NCBI RefSeq assembly: GCF_019420015.1
Contig: NZ_JAHZIA010000008.1
Location: 256,899-320,898 of the forward strand
DNA length: 64,000 nucleotides
Reading direction: 5' to 3'
Origin: Anaerofustis sp.
GTDB lineage: Bacteria > Bacillota > Clostridia > Eubacteriales > Anaerofustaceae
Each line of letters opens with the position of its first letter. The stretch's first letter is position 1. Made by a program: the position numbers and the translations under genes. The notes under the pieces were generated by a model. The model was not told where the DNA came from, ran no database searches, and worked only from the letters and a program-made list of their open reading frames with translations. Shown piece after piece: positions 17,029-26,500 of this stretch.

Positions 17029-17931
17029 ATGATTTATACCGTTACATTTAATCCCGCATTGGATTATGTTATGGTTTTGGATAAATTCGGCTTGGGAGAT
17101 GTAAACAGAACAAAAGAGGAGTTTATTAATCCAGGAGGTAAAGGGATTAATGTTTCTATGATGCTTAAAGAACTGGGGATAGCTAATACTGCTCTTGGAT
17201 ATGTTGCAGGATTTACCGGCAGAGAATTTTTGAAAAAACTTGAAGAAAGAAACATAAAGAATGATTTTGTAACTTTGAAAGAGGGTATGACGAGGATTAA
17301 TGTAAAAATAAAAGCAGATGTTGAAAGTGAGATAAATGCAACAGGTCCTTTAATTACACAAGATGATATAGATTTATTGCTTAATAAACTAGAAGATTTA
17401 GAAAATGAGGATATACTTGTCCTGGCAGGAAGCGTTCCTGCTTCTATGAATGATAATATATATGAAAAGATTATGAAAAAGGTTAAGGACAAAGGTATAA
17501 AAGTTGTTGTTGACGCAACAAAAGATTTACTTTTAAATGTTTTAAAATATTCTCCTTTTTTGATTAAACCTAATCATCATGAATTGGCAGAATTATTTTC
17601 CGTTAAAATAGAAAGTGATTCAGATATAGTTAGATATGCAAATAAGTTAAGAGAGATGGGTGCAAAAAATGTTTTAATTTCGATGGCTAAAGACGGTGCT
17701 ATTTTGGTAGATGAAAGAGGAGATGTCCATAAAAGTTCTTCTCCGAAAGGAAAAGTCATAAATTCAGTAGGTGCAGGAGATTCAATGGTGGCCGGCTTTA
17801 TATGTGGGTATGAAAGATATAAAGATTATGAAAAAGCTTTGAAGCTCGGTATTGCGGCCGGAAGTGCAAGTGCTTTCAGCGAAGGAATAGCTCAAAAAGA
17901 AAAAGTAGAAAGTTTAATGAAATTGTTATAA
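17029..17931 (+). CDS. fruK: 1-phosphofructokinase
   Basis: A protein of 300 aa of the PfkB family. It has TFNPALDYVM at the N-terminus, NPGGKGINVSMMLKELG (PfkB signature 1), the LAGSVP region and NSVGAGDSMVAGFICG (signature 2 with the catalytic Asp). It phosphorylates fructose 1-phosphate to fructose 1,6-bisphosphate, feeding glycolysis. Its position between the regulator and a fructose PTS separates it from tagatose-6-phosphate kinase, which is the main alternative in this family. Confidence 0.93.
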   Translation: MIYTVTFNPALDYVMVLDKFGLGDVNRTKEEFINPGGKGINVSMMLKELGIANTALGYVAGFTGREFLKKLEERNIKNDFVTLKEGMTRINVKIKADVESEINATGPLITQDDIDLLLNKLEDLENEDILVLAGSVPASMNDNIYEKIMKKVKDKGIKVVVDATKDLLLNVLKYSPFLIKPNHHELAELFSVKIESDSDIVRYANKLREMGAKNVLISMAKDGAILVDERGDVHKSSSPKGKVINSVGAGDSMVAGFICGYERYKDYEKALKLGIAAGSASAFSEGIAQKEKVESLMKLL

Positions 17932-17948
17932 AACAAAAGGAGAGTTAG

Positions 17949-19832
17949 ATGAAAATTATTGATTTGTTAAAAAAGGAAGGAATTGCCCTTAATCCTGATG
18001 TAAAAAATAAGTCTGATGCAATTAATTTTCTCGTTGATTTGATGGATAATAGCGGGAATTTATCAGATAAGGAAGAATACAAGAAGGGTGTACTTGAAAG
18101 AGAAGCTCAGGGAACAACAGGTATAGGAGAAGGGGTAGCTATACCTCATTCTAAAAATAAAGCTGTTATAAAAGCCGGCCTTAGCGCTATGGTTATAAAA
18201 GACGGCCTGAATTTTGAATCACTTGACGGGAATGACGCTTATTTGTTTTTTATGATTGCGGCGCCTGATACCGATGCCAATGTACATCTGGAGGTCTTGA
18301 GCCGTCTTTCAACATTGTTGATGGATGAAGATTTTAGGAATAATCTTATACATGCAAAGAATAAAGATGAATTTTTAAATATGATTGATAAAGCAGAAAA
18401 AGAAAAATTCAAAGAAGAAGAGGAAAAAGAACATTCTTCATCAGACAATGAAGAATATTTTGATATTCTTGCCGTTACGGCTTGTCCTACCGGAATTGCT
18501 CATACTTACATGGCTGCCGAGGCACTGGAAAAACAAGCCGGTAAAATGGGAATAAAAATAAAAGTTGAGACAAACGGTTCCGGAGGTGTAAAGAATAAAC
18601 TCTCTAAAGACGAGATAAAACATGCAAAATGTATTATCGTAGCAGCAGACAGGCAAGTTGAAATGGCTAGGTTTAACGGTAAAAAAGTCATTGAAACAAA
18701 AGTTGCGAATGGCATTAATAAGGCTGAACAATTACTGAATGATGCTATGAGCGGCAAAGCTTCTGTATATGAAAACAGTGGCGAGGTTACAGCCGAAAGC
18801 GAAGCAAACGAAAGTTTTGGACGACAAGTCTATAAACATCTTATGAACGGTGTTTCTCATATGCTGCCTTTTGTAATAGGCGGAGGGATTTTGATAGCGC
18901 TTGCCTTTTTGTTTGACGATGCAAGTTTGGGTGCAAAAACATTTGGCTCTAATACGCCATTTGCGGCTTTTTTGAAAACCATTGGTGATACTGCTTTTGG
19001 GTTCATGCTACCTATATTGGCCGGATATATTGCAATGAGTATTGCCGACAGACCTGCGCTGGTTACGGGCTTTGTGGGCGGTGCCCTCGCAAACAGCGGA
19101 GGTTCTGGATTTTTGGGAGCTTTATTGGCAGGATTTATTGCCGGATATTTAATGCTCGGACTTAAGAAAGTTTGCGAAAAACTTCCTGCAAGCGTAGAAG
19201 GAATGAAGCCTGTCTTGATTTATCCGCTTCTTGGAGTATTATTGATAGGTGCTGTTATTACTTTTGTGGTAAATCCGCCAGTATCCCTTCTTAATACTGC
19301 TATGACAAACGGACTTAACACAATGGGAGAATCTTCAAAAGTAATTTTGGGGATTGTTCTTGGGTCTATGATGTCAATAGATATGGGAGGACCGTTTAAC
19401 AAAGCTGCATATGTTTTCGGAACAGCTTCTTTGACAACTGGCAGTTATGATATTATGGCTGCGGTTATGATAGGCGGAATGGTTCCACCTTTGGCTATTG
19501 CTCTTTGTGCAACATTTTTTAAAAACAGATTTTCAAAAGATGAAAGAGGTTCTGCTCTTACCAATTATGTAATGGGGTTATCGTTTATAACCGAAGGAGC
19601 AATACCTTTTGCTGCAGCTGATCCTTTGCGAGTAATACCTTCATGTGCCATTGGGGCGGGGGTTGCTGGAGGATTGTCGATGTTGTTTAATTGTACCCTT
19701 CGTGCACCTCATGGAGGATTTTGGGTAATTGCCATTATAGGTAACCCTTTATATTATATTATTGCCCTTCTGGCAGGATCTTTGGTTGGGATGATACTTC
19801 TTGCAATTCTGAAGAAACCTGTTCATGAATAA
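17949..19832 (+). CDS. fruA: fructose-specific PTS EIIABC
   Basis: A protein of 627 aa with three fused PTS modules. EIIA (about 1-150) has the phosphorylatable His in IPHSKN. EIIB (about 158-255) has the phosphocysteine in VTACPTGIAHTYMAA. EIIC (about 290-620) is a membrane permease with about nine hydrophobic segments and the GGPFNKAAY and HGGFWV motifs. It takes up fructose as fructose 1-phosphate, which FruK then uses. A charged, low-complexity linker (KEEEEKEHSSSDNEE) joins EIIA and EIIB. Last gene of the operon; a terminator follows. Confidence 0.95.
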   Translation: MKIIDLLKKEGIALNPDVKNKSDAINFLVDLMDNSGNLSDKEEYKKGVLEREAQGTTGIGEGVAIPHSKNKAVIKAGLSAMVIKDGLNFESLDGNDAYLFFMIAAPDTDANVHLEVLSRLSTLLMDEDFRNNLIHAKNKDEFLNMIDKAEKEKFKEEEEKEHSSSDNEEYFDILAVTACPTGIAHTYMAAEALEKQAGKMGIKIKVETNGSGGVKNKLSKDEIKHAKCIIVAADRQVEMARFNGKKVIETKVANGINKAEQLLNDAMSGKASVYENSGEVTAESEANESFGRQVYKHLMNGVSHMLPFVIGGGILIALAFLFDDASLGAKTFGSNTPFAAFLKTIGDTAFGFMLPILAGYIAMSIADRPALVTGFVGGALANSGGSGFLGALLAGFIAGYLMLGLKKVCEKLPASVEGMKPVLIYPLLGVLLIGAVITFVVNPPVSLLNTAMTNGLNTMGESSKVILGIVLGSMMSIDMGGPFNKAAYVFGTASLTTGSYDIMAAVMIGGMVPPLAIALCATFFKNRFSKDERGSALTNYVMGLSFITEGAIPFAAADPLRVIPSCAIGAGVAGGLSMLFNCTLRAPHGGFWVIAIIGNPLYYIIALLAGSLVGMILLAILKKPVHE

Positions 19833-19844
19833 TAAAAACCTTTT

Positions 19845-19883
19845 AAATAAAGAACCTGAATTAATACTTCGGGTTCTTTATTT
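19845..19883 (+). terminator. terminator of the fru operon
   Basis: A 16-bp stem with one G:U pair and a 7-nt loop, running into TTTTTT. Confidence 0.85.
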
Positions 19884-20015
19884 TTTGTAAATGTAATTCA
19901 ATTTTATTATTTAATCTATAAAATTCACTGCAAAAATATAAGCTTATAAATACTTTTGTCTTATATTAATTTATGATATAATTAAACACATATTTGTTTT
20001 AGGGGTAATAATTTG

Positions 20016-20936
20016 ATGAATATTAAAAATAAATCTTTTTTAGCTGATTTTGCACTGCTTATAATGGCGCTTATATGGGGAAGCGGATTTATATTTACAA
20101 AAAATACACTGGACTCTCTTACCGGTGTTCAATTAATATTTTTACGTTTTTTAATAGCTTTTGTTACTTTGTTTATAATAAATATAAATAAAGTAAAATT
20201 GATAAAAGCTAAAACGGTAATTAAAGGTGCTGTAATAGGTTTTGTTCTTTTTCTCGGGTTTGCCTTTCAAACTTACGGTTTAGTTGAAACATCTGCAGGT
20301 AAAAGTGCTTTTTTAACCGCAGTATATGTTGCGATCGTTCCTTTTATAGCAATGTTTGTGGGAGAGCATAAGCCAGAAAAGCATAATTTTGTAGCCGCTT
20401 TGCTTATGATTGTAGGTATATTTTTTCTTACTATAAATCCAAATGAAGGTTTTTCAATTGATTTTTATGACGGCATTACTTTGATTGGCGCTGTATTTTG
20501 GGCTTTTCATGTTTTTTTCGTGGGTTTGTTTTCAAAAGATGAAGATCCAATCATTCTTTGTATGATTCAAATGGGATTTGCGGGCATATTTGCATTTGTA
20601 TTTTTGATTTTAAACGGAGAACTTTTTACATTTAATATTTCGGGAAATACTCTTCCGACATTGTTGTATCTTGGTGTTATTGCTTCTGCAGGAGCCTTTT
20701 TGATTCAAAATATTGCTCAAAAGTATACGACACCTACTCATGCGGGTATACTAATGAGTATGGAAAGTGTATTTGGTACTGTTTTAGGTATTATTTTCCT
20801 AAATGAAGTTTTTACTATACAAATGTTATTCGGAGCTGTTATAATATTTACGGCGTTGATATTAGCCGAAACAAATTTTTCTTTTTTAAGAAAAGAAAAA
20901 TCCGATATTGATGTTGATACAAGTGATTGTAATTGA
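20016..20936 (+). CDS. EamA/DMT family transporter
   Basis: A protein of 306 aa with ten predicted transmembrane helices in two EamA repeats. The first repeat opens with ALIWGSGFIFTKNTLDSLTGVQLIFLRF and the second carries the typical MSMESVFGTVLGIIFLNE segment. It is a drug/metabolite-type transporter of unknown substrate. The ATG at 20016 has AGGGG 10 nt upstream; an adjacent TTG at 20013 is less likely. It precedes murB by 11 bp and may be co-transcribed with it. Confidence 0.88.
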   Translation: MNIKNKSFLADFALLIMALIWGSGFIFTKNTLDSLTGVQLIFLRFLIAFVTLFIININKVKLIKAKTVIKGAVIGFVLFLGFAFQTYGLVETSAGKSAFLTAVYVAIVPFIAMFVGEHKPEKHNFVAALLMIVGIFFLTINPNEGFSIDFYDGITLIGAVFWAFHVFFVGLFSKDEDPIILCMIQMGFAGIFAFVFLILNGELFTFNISGNTLPTLLYLGVIASAGAFLIQNIAQKYTTPTHAGILMSMESVFGTVLGIIFLNEVFTIQMLFGAVIIFTALILAETNFSFLRKEKSDIDVDTSDCN

Positions 20937-20947
20937 TAAGGAGTTTT

Positions 20948-21847
20948 ATGGAAATTTTAAAAGACATTGAGAATATTATAGATAAAGAAAATATTTTATT
21001 GAATGAACCGATGAAAAAACATTCTAACTTCAGAAGCGGAGGTAATGCAAAAATATATTTATTACCTAAAACCGTTAAGGAGTTGGAAGAACTAATAAAG
21101 TATTTTGAAAATAATAATACAGAATATATAATTCTTGGAAGAGGAACAAACATTTTAGTTAAAGACGGCGGTATCGATAAAGTCGTTATAAGCACTTTTA
21201 AATTGACCGGACTTGAAATAGAAGATAATATTGTAACTGCCGATGCCGGCACCCCCCTTGCTTTGATTGCAAATAAAGCTCTTGCAAAAGAGCTGGAAGG
21301 TTTTGAATTTGCCGGCGGTATTCCGGGAAGTCTTGGCGGAGGTATCTTTATGAATGCGGGAGCACATGGTGGCGAGCTTAAAGATGTTCTTCTTGATGTT
21401 AGAGTAATTGATAACGGAAAAATCAAAGTCTTAAAACCGGAGCAGTTGGATTTAAGTTACCGACACAGTAATATATCCGAAAAGGGATATGTCGTATTAT
21501 CGGCAAGGATTAAACTCAAAAAAGGAAGTAAAGAAGAAATAAAAGCAAAAATGGAAGAGTTTAAGGATTACAGAACCAGAACACAACCTTCGGATCCTTC
21601 TGCCGGAAGTACGTTTAAAAGACCTGAAGGGTATATAGCCGCAAAGCTTATTGATGAAGCGGGATTAAAAGGCTATACTGTCGGAGGTGCTTGTGTCAGT
21701 AAGAAGCATGCCGGTTTTGTTATAAATGAAAATAATGCATCAACTAATGATATTCTTGCGGTCATTGAGCATGTCAAAAAAGAAGTATTCGGTAAATACC
21801 ATGTTAGATTGGAAGAAGAAGTAAGGATAATAGGTAAAGATGCTTAG
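20948..21847 (+). CDS. murB: UDP-N-acetylenolpyruvoylglucosamine reductase
   Basis: A protein of 299 aa. The FAD-binding segment has LGRGTNILVKDGG and GGIPGSLGGGIFMNAGAHGGEL. The substrate domain has PSDPSAGSTFKRP, which contains the proton-donor Ser, and the C-terminal LEEEVRIIG with a catalytic Glu. It reduces UDP-GlcNAc-enolpyruvate to UDP-MurNAc in peptidoglycan synthesis. The start at 20948 follows AAGGAG; five extra upstream codons overlap the preceding gene and lack a site. Confidence 0.96.
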   Translation: MEILKDIENIIDKENILLNEPMKKHSNFRSGGNAKIYLLPKTVKELEELIKYFENNNTEYIILGRGTNILVKDGGIDKVVISTFKLTGLEIEDNIVTADAGTPLALIANKALAKELEGFEFAGGIPGSLGGGIFMNAGAHGGELKDVLLDVRVIDNGKIKVLKPEQLDLSYRHSNISEKGYVVLSARIKLKKGSKEEIKAKMEEFKDYRTRTQPSDPSAGSTFKRPEGYIAAKLIDEAGLKGYTVGGACVSKKHAGFVINENNASTNDILAVIEHVKKEVFGKYHVRLEEEVRIIGKDA

Positions 21848-21858
21848 GAGGTTTTGTT

Positions 21859-22332
21859 ATGAATTATGCCGATTTTAAAGTTATAAAAGATAAACTTGAG
21901 AGAAGAGCAAAAATATTATCGTTTGTACCGATATTTATATTTTTGGCAATGATATTTCAAATTGTATTATTGATTGCAAGAACTCAGACTGACGCTACCT
22001 GGTTTAATTTTGTATTGGTAGATCAATTATTTACCAATGCACGTCTTTTTTACAATGTACAAAATGTTGTATTATCTGTTATGTTTTACGGTGCAGTTGG
22101 GGTAAGTGTTATAATAATGGGAACATGTGCATTCTTTTGTTATAAGAATGTAAAGTTTGCTTATTCTGTTATAATATTCTTTTACATTATTGATTTTATC
22201 ATTACTATATTGTCTATTGATTATATACAAATGGGGATACACTTTGTATTTTTATGTTTGATGTTTTATGCAAATAGAACATTGACTCATTTAAATAGTA
22301 TACCAAAAGAGGTTTGGGGTTACGGTGAATAA
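21859..22332 (+). CDS. four-helix membrane protein of unknown function
   Basis: A protein of 157 aa with four hydrophobic helices at about 20-42, 66-92, 94-116 and 118-138. No motif I recognise. It begins 11 bp after murB with an AGGAGG site, so it is probably co-transcribed, and it ends in a strong palindromic terminator. Nothing links it to peptidoglycan synthesis other than position. Confidence 0.6.
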   Translation: MNYADFKVIKDKLERRAKILSFVPIFIFLAMIFQIVLLIARTQTDATWFNFVLVDQLFTNARLFYNVQNVVLSVMFYGAVGVSVIIMGTCAFFCYKNVKFAYSVIIFFYIIDFIITILSIDYIQMGIHFVFLCLMFYANRTLTHLNSIPKEVWGYGE

Positions 22333-22358
22333 AAAAAGAGCTATATAGCTCTTTTTTT
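22331..22358. terminator. bidirectional terminator
   Basis: A perfect 28-bp palindrome with an AAAAAAAGAGCTA arm and its complement, between convergent genes. Confidence 0.85.
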
Positions 22359-22668
22359 ATTTGAACTTTACGGCTGTTCCGTATGCAAATACTTCTGCTG
22401 CACCTTGCATTACTGCAGAAGAAGCATATTTGACTGCCACTATTGCATCGGCACCCAGTTGTTCAGCCTCATTTACCATTCTTTTGGTTGCAAGGGCTCT
22501 TGATTCATCCATCATTTCCGTATATGATTTTAATTCTCCTCCAACCAGGTTTTTAAATGTTTGTCCTATGTCTTTACCTAAGTTCTTTGTTTGAATGCAA
22601 GAACCTTTTACAAGTCCAAGCATTTCCAGTTCTTTTCCCGAAATTGTTTCAGTAGTTACTAAGATCAT
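22357..22668 (-). CDS. YbjQ family protein
   Basis: A protein of 103 aa with the YbjQ/UPF0145 signature: TTETISGKELEMLGLVKG at the start, KSYTEMMDESRALATKRMVNEAEQLGADAIVAVKY in the middle and a C-terminal YGTAVKF strand. The family is a small pentameric barrel sometimes called heavy-metal-binding; the function is unproven. Its start lies inside the end of the preceding small membrane protein gene (20-bp overlap), so the two are translationally coupled. Confidence 0.88.
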   Translation of the reverse strand: MILVTTETISGKELEMLGLVKGSCIQTKNLGKDIGQTFKNLVGGELKSYTEMMDESRALATKRMVNEAEQLGADAIVAVKYASSAVMQGAAEVFAYGTAVKFK

Positions 22669-22882
22669 CTTCTTCTCCTTTTTCTATTTCTTTAATTCTT
22701 TCAATTACAACATATATCATTAAACCTATCAGTCCCAAAAAGATTGCTGAGCCTATTATTTTAATCAATATAGGTATAGGCAATATTACAATTGAAACAA
22801 TATATATTATAAATACAACTATCATTAATGCACCGATTATTATAGGTGCTATTTTCTTTTTATTTTTCTTATTCTTATTCAT
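22649..22882 (-). CDS. small two-helix membrane protein
   Basis: A protein of 77 aa with a lysine-rich N-terminus (NKNKKNKKK), two hydrophobic helices (about 12-33 and 38-60) and an acidic tail. No family recognised. Its ATG begins one base after the stop of the damaged phosphatase gene, and its end overlaps the YbjQ gene. There is no independent ribosome-binding site, so it depends on translation of the upstream gene. The nonsense codon in that gene could therefore reduce its expression. Confidence 0.55.
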   Translation of the reverse strand: MNKNKKNKKKIAPIIIGALMIVVFIIYIVSIVILPIPILIKIIGSAIFLGLIGLMIYVVIERIKEIEKGEEDDLSNY

Positions 22883-22883
22883 T

Positions 22884-23624
22884 TTATATATCCGTTGTAA
22901 AGTATTTTATTATTTTATTGAGTTTTTCTTCTTTTATTCCACATTCTTTTAAATAGGTTTTATATGTACCGTAAGTATTGATTATATAATCATATACACT
23001 TTCCATGTATATTGATTTTGAAAGAAATACTTTTGATTTTCCTCTTTGATATGCATTCATAAAGTCTTTGTTTTCTCACATATATGTATGGGATACTTCA
23101 TAGTTTGCCTTTATATCACTTCTGCTTACTTTACAAAGTCCGAGCAATATGGAAGCAACCAGTCCCGTTCTGTCTTTGCCGGCAGTACAATGAAATAAAA
23201 AATTTCCGTTTATATTATCTGCTATGTATTCTACGATACCTTTTATTATGTGCTTACTTTCTATACGCTTTATGTATCCTTCCTGCATATTGAAATTTTT
23301 TTCTTCTTTTGTTATGTCTGCAACCATATCTTCTATACTAAGCGGAATATTGTAATAAGTTATTCCTTCAATGTCTTTTAATTTGTTTGGCATGGCTTCT
23401 GCTTCTTCTTGGCTTCGCAAATCAAGGACGTCTTTTACTCCGTAACTTATAAGAAAATCAATATCTTTCTTTGTAATATAAGAAAGTCCGGATGATCTTA
23501 TGAATTTATGGTATTTTGTGATTTTACCTTTGCCCAAATCACAGTAATATCCTCCGAGGTCTCGTACATTATTTGTTCCTTCAAGAGGCAGTTCGCCTGA
23601 AAAATGTATTTTACTTATATCCAT
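22884..23624 (-). pseudogene. tyrosine-protein phosphatase interrupted by an in-frame TGA
   Basis: The frame of 247 codons encodes a phosphatase with EGTNNVRDLGGY at the N-terminus and the catalytic P-loop HCTAGKDRTG. An in-frame TGA at 23078-23076 follows NYEVSHTYM. Coding then resumes in the same frame as ENKDFMNAYQRGKSKVFLSK and onward to a TAA at 22884. The downstream 63 codons match the usual C-terminus of this family, and full length fits the usual 240-250 aa. An Arg codon (CGA or AGA) turned to TGA is the simplest reading. The truncated product keeps the P-loop but loses the last quarter. A sequencing error is possible. Confidence 0.8.
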
Positions 23625-23856
23625 TGTTTTTCCTCTCTTTAAAAGTATTTTATCATAAAAATATTTTGTAAAATATAATTTTTAATTTTTTTATATTTTA
23701 TTATTTTTAAGTTGTATTTAAAATCATAAGTTTCTATGCTTATTTAAGCACAAAATATCAAAATTCAAAATAAATTATATATTTTAAAACTAATATAGTG
23801 AAAACAGTCAATAAATGATATAATAAACCGTAAATTTTAAAAAAGGAAAAAATCAA

Positions 23857-24744
23857 ATGAATAAATTATCTTCAAAAAATAAAGGTGTATTTTTTATTAT
23901 TTTATCGGCATTTTGTTTTGCCATGATGAATGTACTTGTCCGCATGGCAGGGGATTTACCATTCATACAAAAAAGTTTTTTTAGAAATTTCGTTGCATTC
24001 TTCTTCGCTTTAATATTAATGTATAAACAAGGAATAAAGCTTCAAATACCAAAAGGAGCAAAATTCGATCTGATTTTACGAGCGACTTTTGGAACAATAG
24101 GAATATTTTGCAACTTTTATGCAATAGATCATATGCTTGTAAGTGATGCTTCAATGTTAAATAAGCTTTCTCCTTTTTTTGTAATTATTTTTTCTTACTT
24201 TATATTAAGTGAAAAAATCAAACCCTTTCAAGGATTCTGCGTCGCACTTGCTTTTTTTGGAACATTATTCGTAATAAAACCGGGATTCACAGGAATGCCA
24301 ATTATGCCTGCAATAATAGGTATTTTGGGAGGCATGTGTGCGGGAGCCGCCTATACCTATGTCAGAAAGCTGGGTACAAAAGGAGTAAAAGGACCTTTTA
24401 TCGTATTTTTCTTTTCTTTGTTTTCGTGCATGGTATCCTTGCCTTTTTTGATAATACAATATGTACCGATGAGTTTATATCAATTCCTAATACTGATGCT
24501 GACGGGACTAGCCGCATCAGGAGGTCAATTTTTTATAACTGCCGCATATACTCATGCTCCTGCAAGCGAAATATCAATATACGATTATTCGCAAATTATA
24601 TTTGCAACATTGCTCTCATTTATCTTCCTGGGGCAGATTCCGGATTTATACAGCTTTGTAGGTTATACAATAATATGTATTGCATCAATAATAATGTTTT
24701 TATATAACAACAATAAAATTTTAAATAAAAAAGAGGTTAATTAA
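23857..24744 (+). CDS. EamA/DMT family transporter
   Basis: A protein of 295 aa with ten hydrophobic segments in two EamA repeats (ILSAFCFAMMNVLVRMAGDLPFIQKSFFRN at the start; ASEISIYDYSQIIFATLLSFIFLGQIPD in the second half). It resembles the RhaT/YdcZ-like transporters and the S-adenosylmethionine/riboflavin-type EamA proteins. The substrate is unknown. It is not closely similar to the EamA gene at 20 kb. AAAGGA precedes the ATG. The 230-bp gap upstream is AT-rich without recognised features. Confidence 0.86.
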   Translation: MNKLSSKNKGVFFIILSAFCFAMMNVLVRMAGDLPFIQKSFFRNFVAFFFALILMYKQGIKLQIPKGAKFDLILRATFGTIGIFCNFYAIDHMLVSDASMLNKLSPFFVIIFSYFILSEKIKPFQGFCVALAFFGTLFVIKPGFTGMPIMPAIIGILGGMCAGAAYTYVRKLGTKGVKGPFIVFFFSLFSCMVSLPFLIIQYVPMSLYQFLILMLTGLAASGGQFFITAAYTHAPASEISIYDYSQIIFATLLSFIFLGQIPDLYSFVGYTIICIASIIMFLYNNNKILNKKEVN

Positions 24745-24756
24745 AAACCTCTTTTT
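24728..24756. terminator. bidirectional terminator
   Basis: AAAAAGAGGTT and AACCTCTTTTT pair between the convergent EamA and VanZ genes. Confidence 0.8.
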
Positions 24757-25276
24757 AATTATAAATACTTATGAGTATCAACAATGTACTGACTATTATA
24801 AGCATAACACTTCCCATAACAATAATAATTTTATTAGCTGTATCTTCCTTTTTAAATATAAACTTTAATATTTTATAAATACCCATACCCAAAATACCGC
24901 CAAATACATTATATATAATATCAGTAACATCACTTGCTCCTATAGCAAAAATATACTGAAAAGCTTCAAATGAAAAACTTACAATAAAAAATAGAATAAA
25001 ACTATTTTTAAACTTTAATGAAGGTTTGTATATTTTAACAATAAGTCCAAAAGGAATAAACAATATTATATTACCAAAAACATCTAACTGGTTGTAAACC
25101 CCTTTAAATAAATCATTAAACGGTATCATATTGATACTTTGCGAAAAATATCGTCCTTGTTCAAACAGACCAACCAAAGTAACATATTTAAATAAAATCT
25201 GACTTATCAAAAAATAAATATAAAATAACGTTATCGAAAAAAGTAATATATTCCATATATTTAATTTTTTATTCAT
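24755..25276 (-). CDS. VanZ family protein
   Basis: A protein of 173 aa with four or five hydrophobic helices and the VanZ-like core SINMIPFNDL followed by NQLDVFGNIILFIPFGLIVKIY. VanZ-type proteins raise low-level teicoplanin resistance in some Firmicutes and are otherwise uncharacterised. The start is put at 25276 because GGAG lies 8 nt upstream; eleven upstream codons have no site. No other van genes are present, so a resistance role is not supported here. Confidence 0.8.
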   Translation of the reverse strand: MNKKLNIWNILLFSITLFYIYFLISQILFKYVTLVGLFEQGRYFSQSINMIPFNDLFKGVYNQLDVFGNIILFIPFGLIVKIYKPSLKFKNSFILFFIVSFSFEAFQYIFAIGASDVTDIIYNVFGGILGMGIYKILKFIFKKEDTANKIIIVMGSVMLIIVSTLLILISIYN

Positions 25277-25568
25277 TATCATATCTCCTTTATAAATAAA
25301 ATATATCATGAATTTTTAAATAATATATTCATTTATTATTAAGAGTTTATTAAGGTATAAATAAACATACATAAAATAAACTTATAAAAAGATATAAGCA
25401 TAATATACCCTTGAAAATAATTATAAAATATATTACAGAAATTATATTTAACGACACAACTTTTAATTTAACAAACTTGCATATATGATTTATATCATTG
25501 TATATTTCACCAGAACACTGACATAAAGAGGTAGCTCAACAAAACAGGACAGAACTGCAATTGCAACT

Positions 25569-25760
25569 ATGTTAGTTAAACCCCATATAATATTAATCGT
25601 ATTAGATACAATATTTATGTGTTTATCCTTCTTTTTAAAGAAGTCTGAATTTACATTGACTGGAGCAATTTTATATGTGGTTAGAGAAATATTGTTTATT
25701 CCTTATATATTATTTGTAATACCAAGCTTGATACTTGAACCTATCAAATACAGCAAATAA
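25569..25760 (+). CDS. possible small membrane protein or gene remnant
   Basis: A 63-codon frame with two or three hydrophobic stretches (PHIILIVLDTIFMCLSFF, VVREILFIPYILFVIPSLI). The frame is open for 14 codons before the ATG but has no ribosome-binding site and no other good start, which suggests the end of a decayed membrane-protein gene. It is followed by a strong terminator. The 290 bp upstream, from 25277 to 25568, are AT-rich and show nothing I can name. Confidence 0.3.
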   Translation: MLVKPHIILIVLDTIFMCLSFFLKKSEFTLTGAILYVVREILFIPYILFVIPSLILEPIKYSK

Positions 25761-25790
25761 AAAAGATAAATAAATTATTAAATAACGGAA

Positions 25791-25831
25791 AAATAAATAA
25801 AAAAGACCTATATGGTCTTTTTTATTTATTT
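25791..25831. terminator. bidirectional terminator
   Basis: A perfect 18-bp stem (25791-25808 with 25814-25831) around TATAT. It ends the DUF4352 lipoprotein gene on the minus strand. Confidence 0.85.
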
Positions 25832-26307
25832 TTCCCATTTAAAACAAAATGAAATTCAGCCTCGTCACTTAATATATTACCGTAATAATGGAGCTTTAAT
25901 CCTTTGTCTTTCTTAGGTTCTTCAAATACTATAGTTCCCTTTACGCTTCCTCCAGGCTTTAACTCTCCGTCACTAAGTGCCGTATCACTGTCAATAATAG
26001 CCAAAGATTCTTCTGAAATTTGTCCTTCGGAATTTTCCATTTTCCAATCAAAAGTACTATATGGTATATTTTCTTCTGATTTGTTTTCTATTTTTAAAGT
26101 TACCACAACATATTCGTACCCCTTTTTAGGTTGATCAAAATCATCTCCATTTGATTTTTCTACCTTTGTTAATGTGTAATCAACATCATCAAAAGTGGCC
26201 GTTTCACCGACATTAAAAGAAACTTTTTTATGTTCTTCTTCTCCGCATCCAGACAAAAAACACACTCCTATCAATACTACCAAAAATACCGACAAAAATT
26301 TTTTCAT
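25822..26307 (-). CDS. DUF4352 lipoprotein
   Basis: A protein of 161 aa. The N-terminal signal peptide ends in a lipobox (FLSGC, Cys21), so the mature protein is anchored to the outer face of the membrane. The rest is a DUF4352 beta-sandwich with VGETATFDDVDYTLTKVEKS, YVVVTLKIENKSEEN and LKPGGSVKGTIVFEEP. The domain is common in Gram-positive lipoproteins with no established function. It stands alone with AGGGGA before the ATG. Confidence 0.88.
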   Translation of the reverse strand: MKKFLSVFLVVLIGVCFLSGCGEEEHKKVSFNVGETATFDDVDYTLTKVEKSNGDDFDQPKKGYEYVVVTLKIENKSEENIPYSTFDWKMENSEGQISEESLAIIDSDTALSDGELKPGGSVKGTIVFEEPKKDKGLKLHYYGNILSDEAEFHFVLNGKNK

Positions 26308-26464
26308 AATTTCCCCTAAGCCTCCTTCAAAAAAGTTCTTATCAGCTAATTAAAAGTTATGTAAACCTTTAACATTATTTAACTATATTATAACATTACT
26401 ATGTGGCAGAAATCCAGTTTTTCACATAAATATTTTAATAACTGATTAGTAACTAAAACTTAAC

Positions 26465-26492
26465 AAAAAAAGACCTTATTAAAGGTCTTTTT
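26465..26492 (-). terminator. terminator of hom-ACT
   Basis: AAAAGACCTT and AAGGTCTTTT pair around a short loop; followed by T's on the minus strand. Confidence 0.8.
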
Positions 26493-26500
26493 CAATTAGA

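Noticed and set aside
23076..23078. The in-frame TGA as a selenocysteine codon
   Set aside because: The position is far from the catalytic P-loop, family members appear to have Arg there, and I see no stable hairpin immediately downstream that could act as a bacterial SECIS.
24755..25276. The VanZ-like gene as evidence of glycopeptide resistance
   Set aside because: No vanHAX, vanRS or related genes are present and VanZ-fold proteins are widespread.
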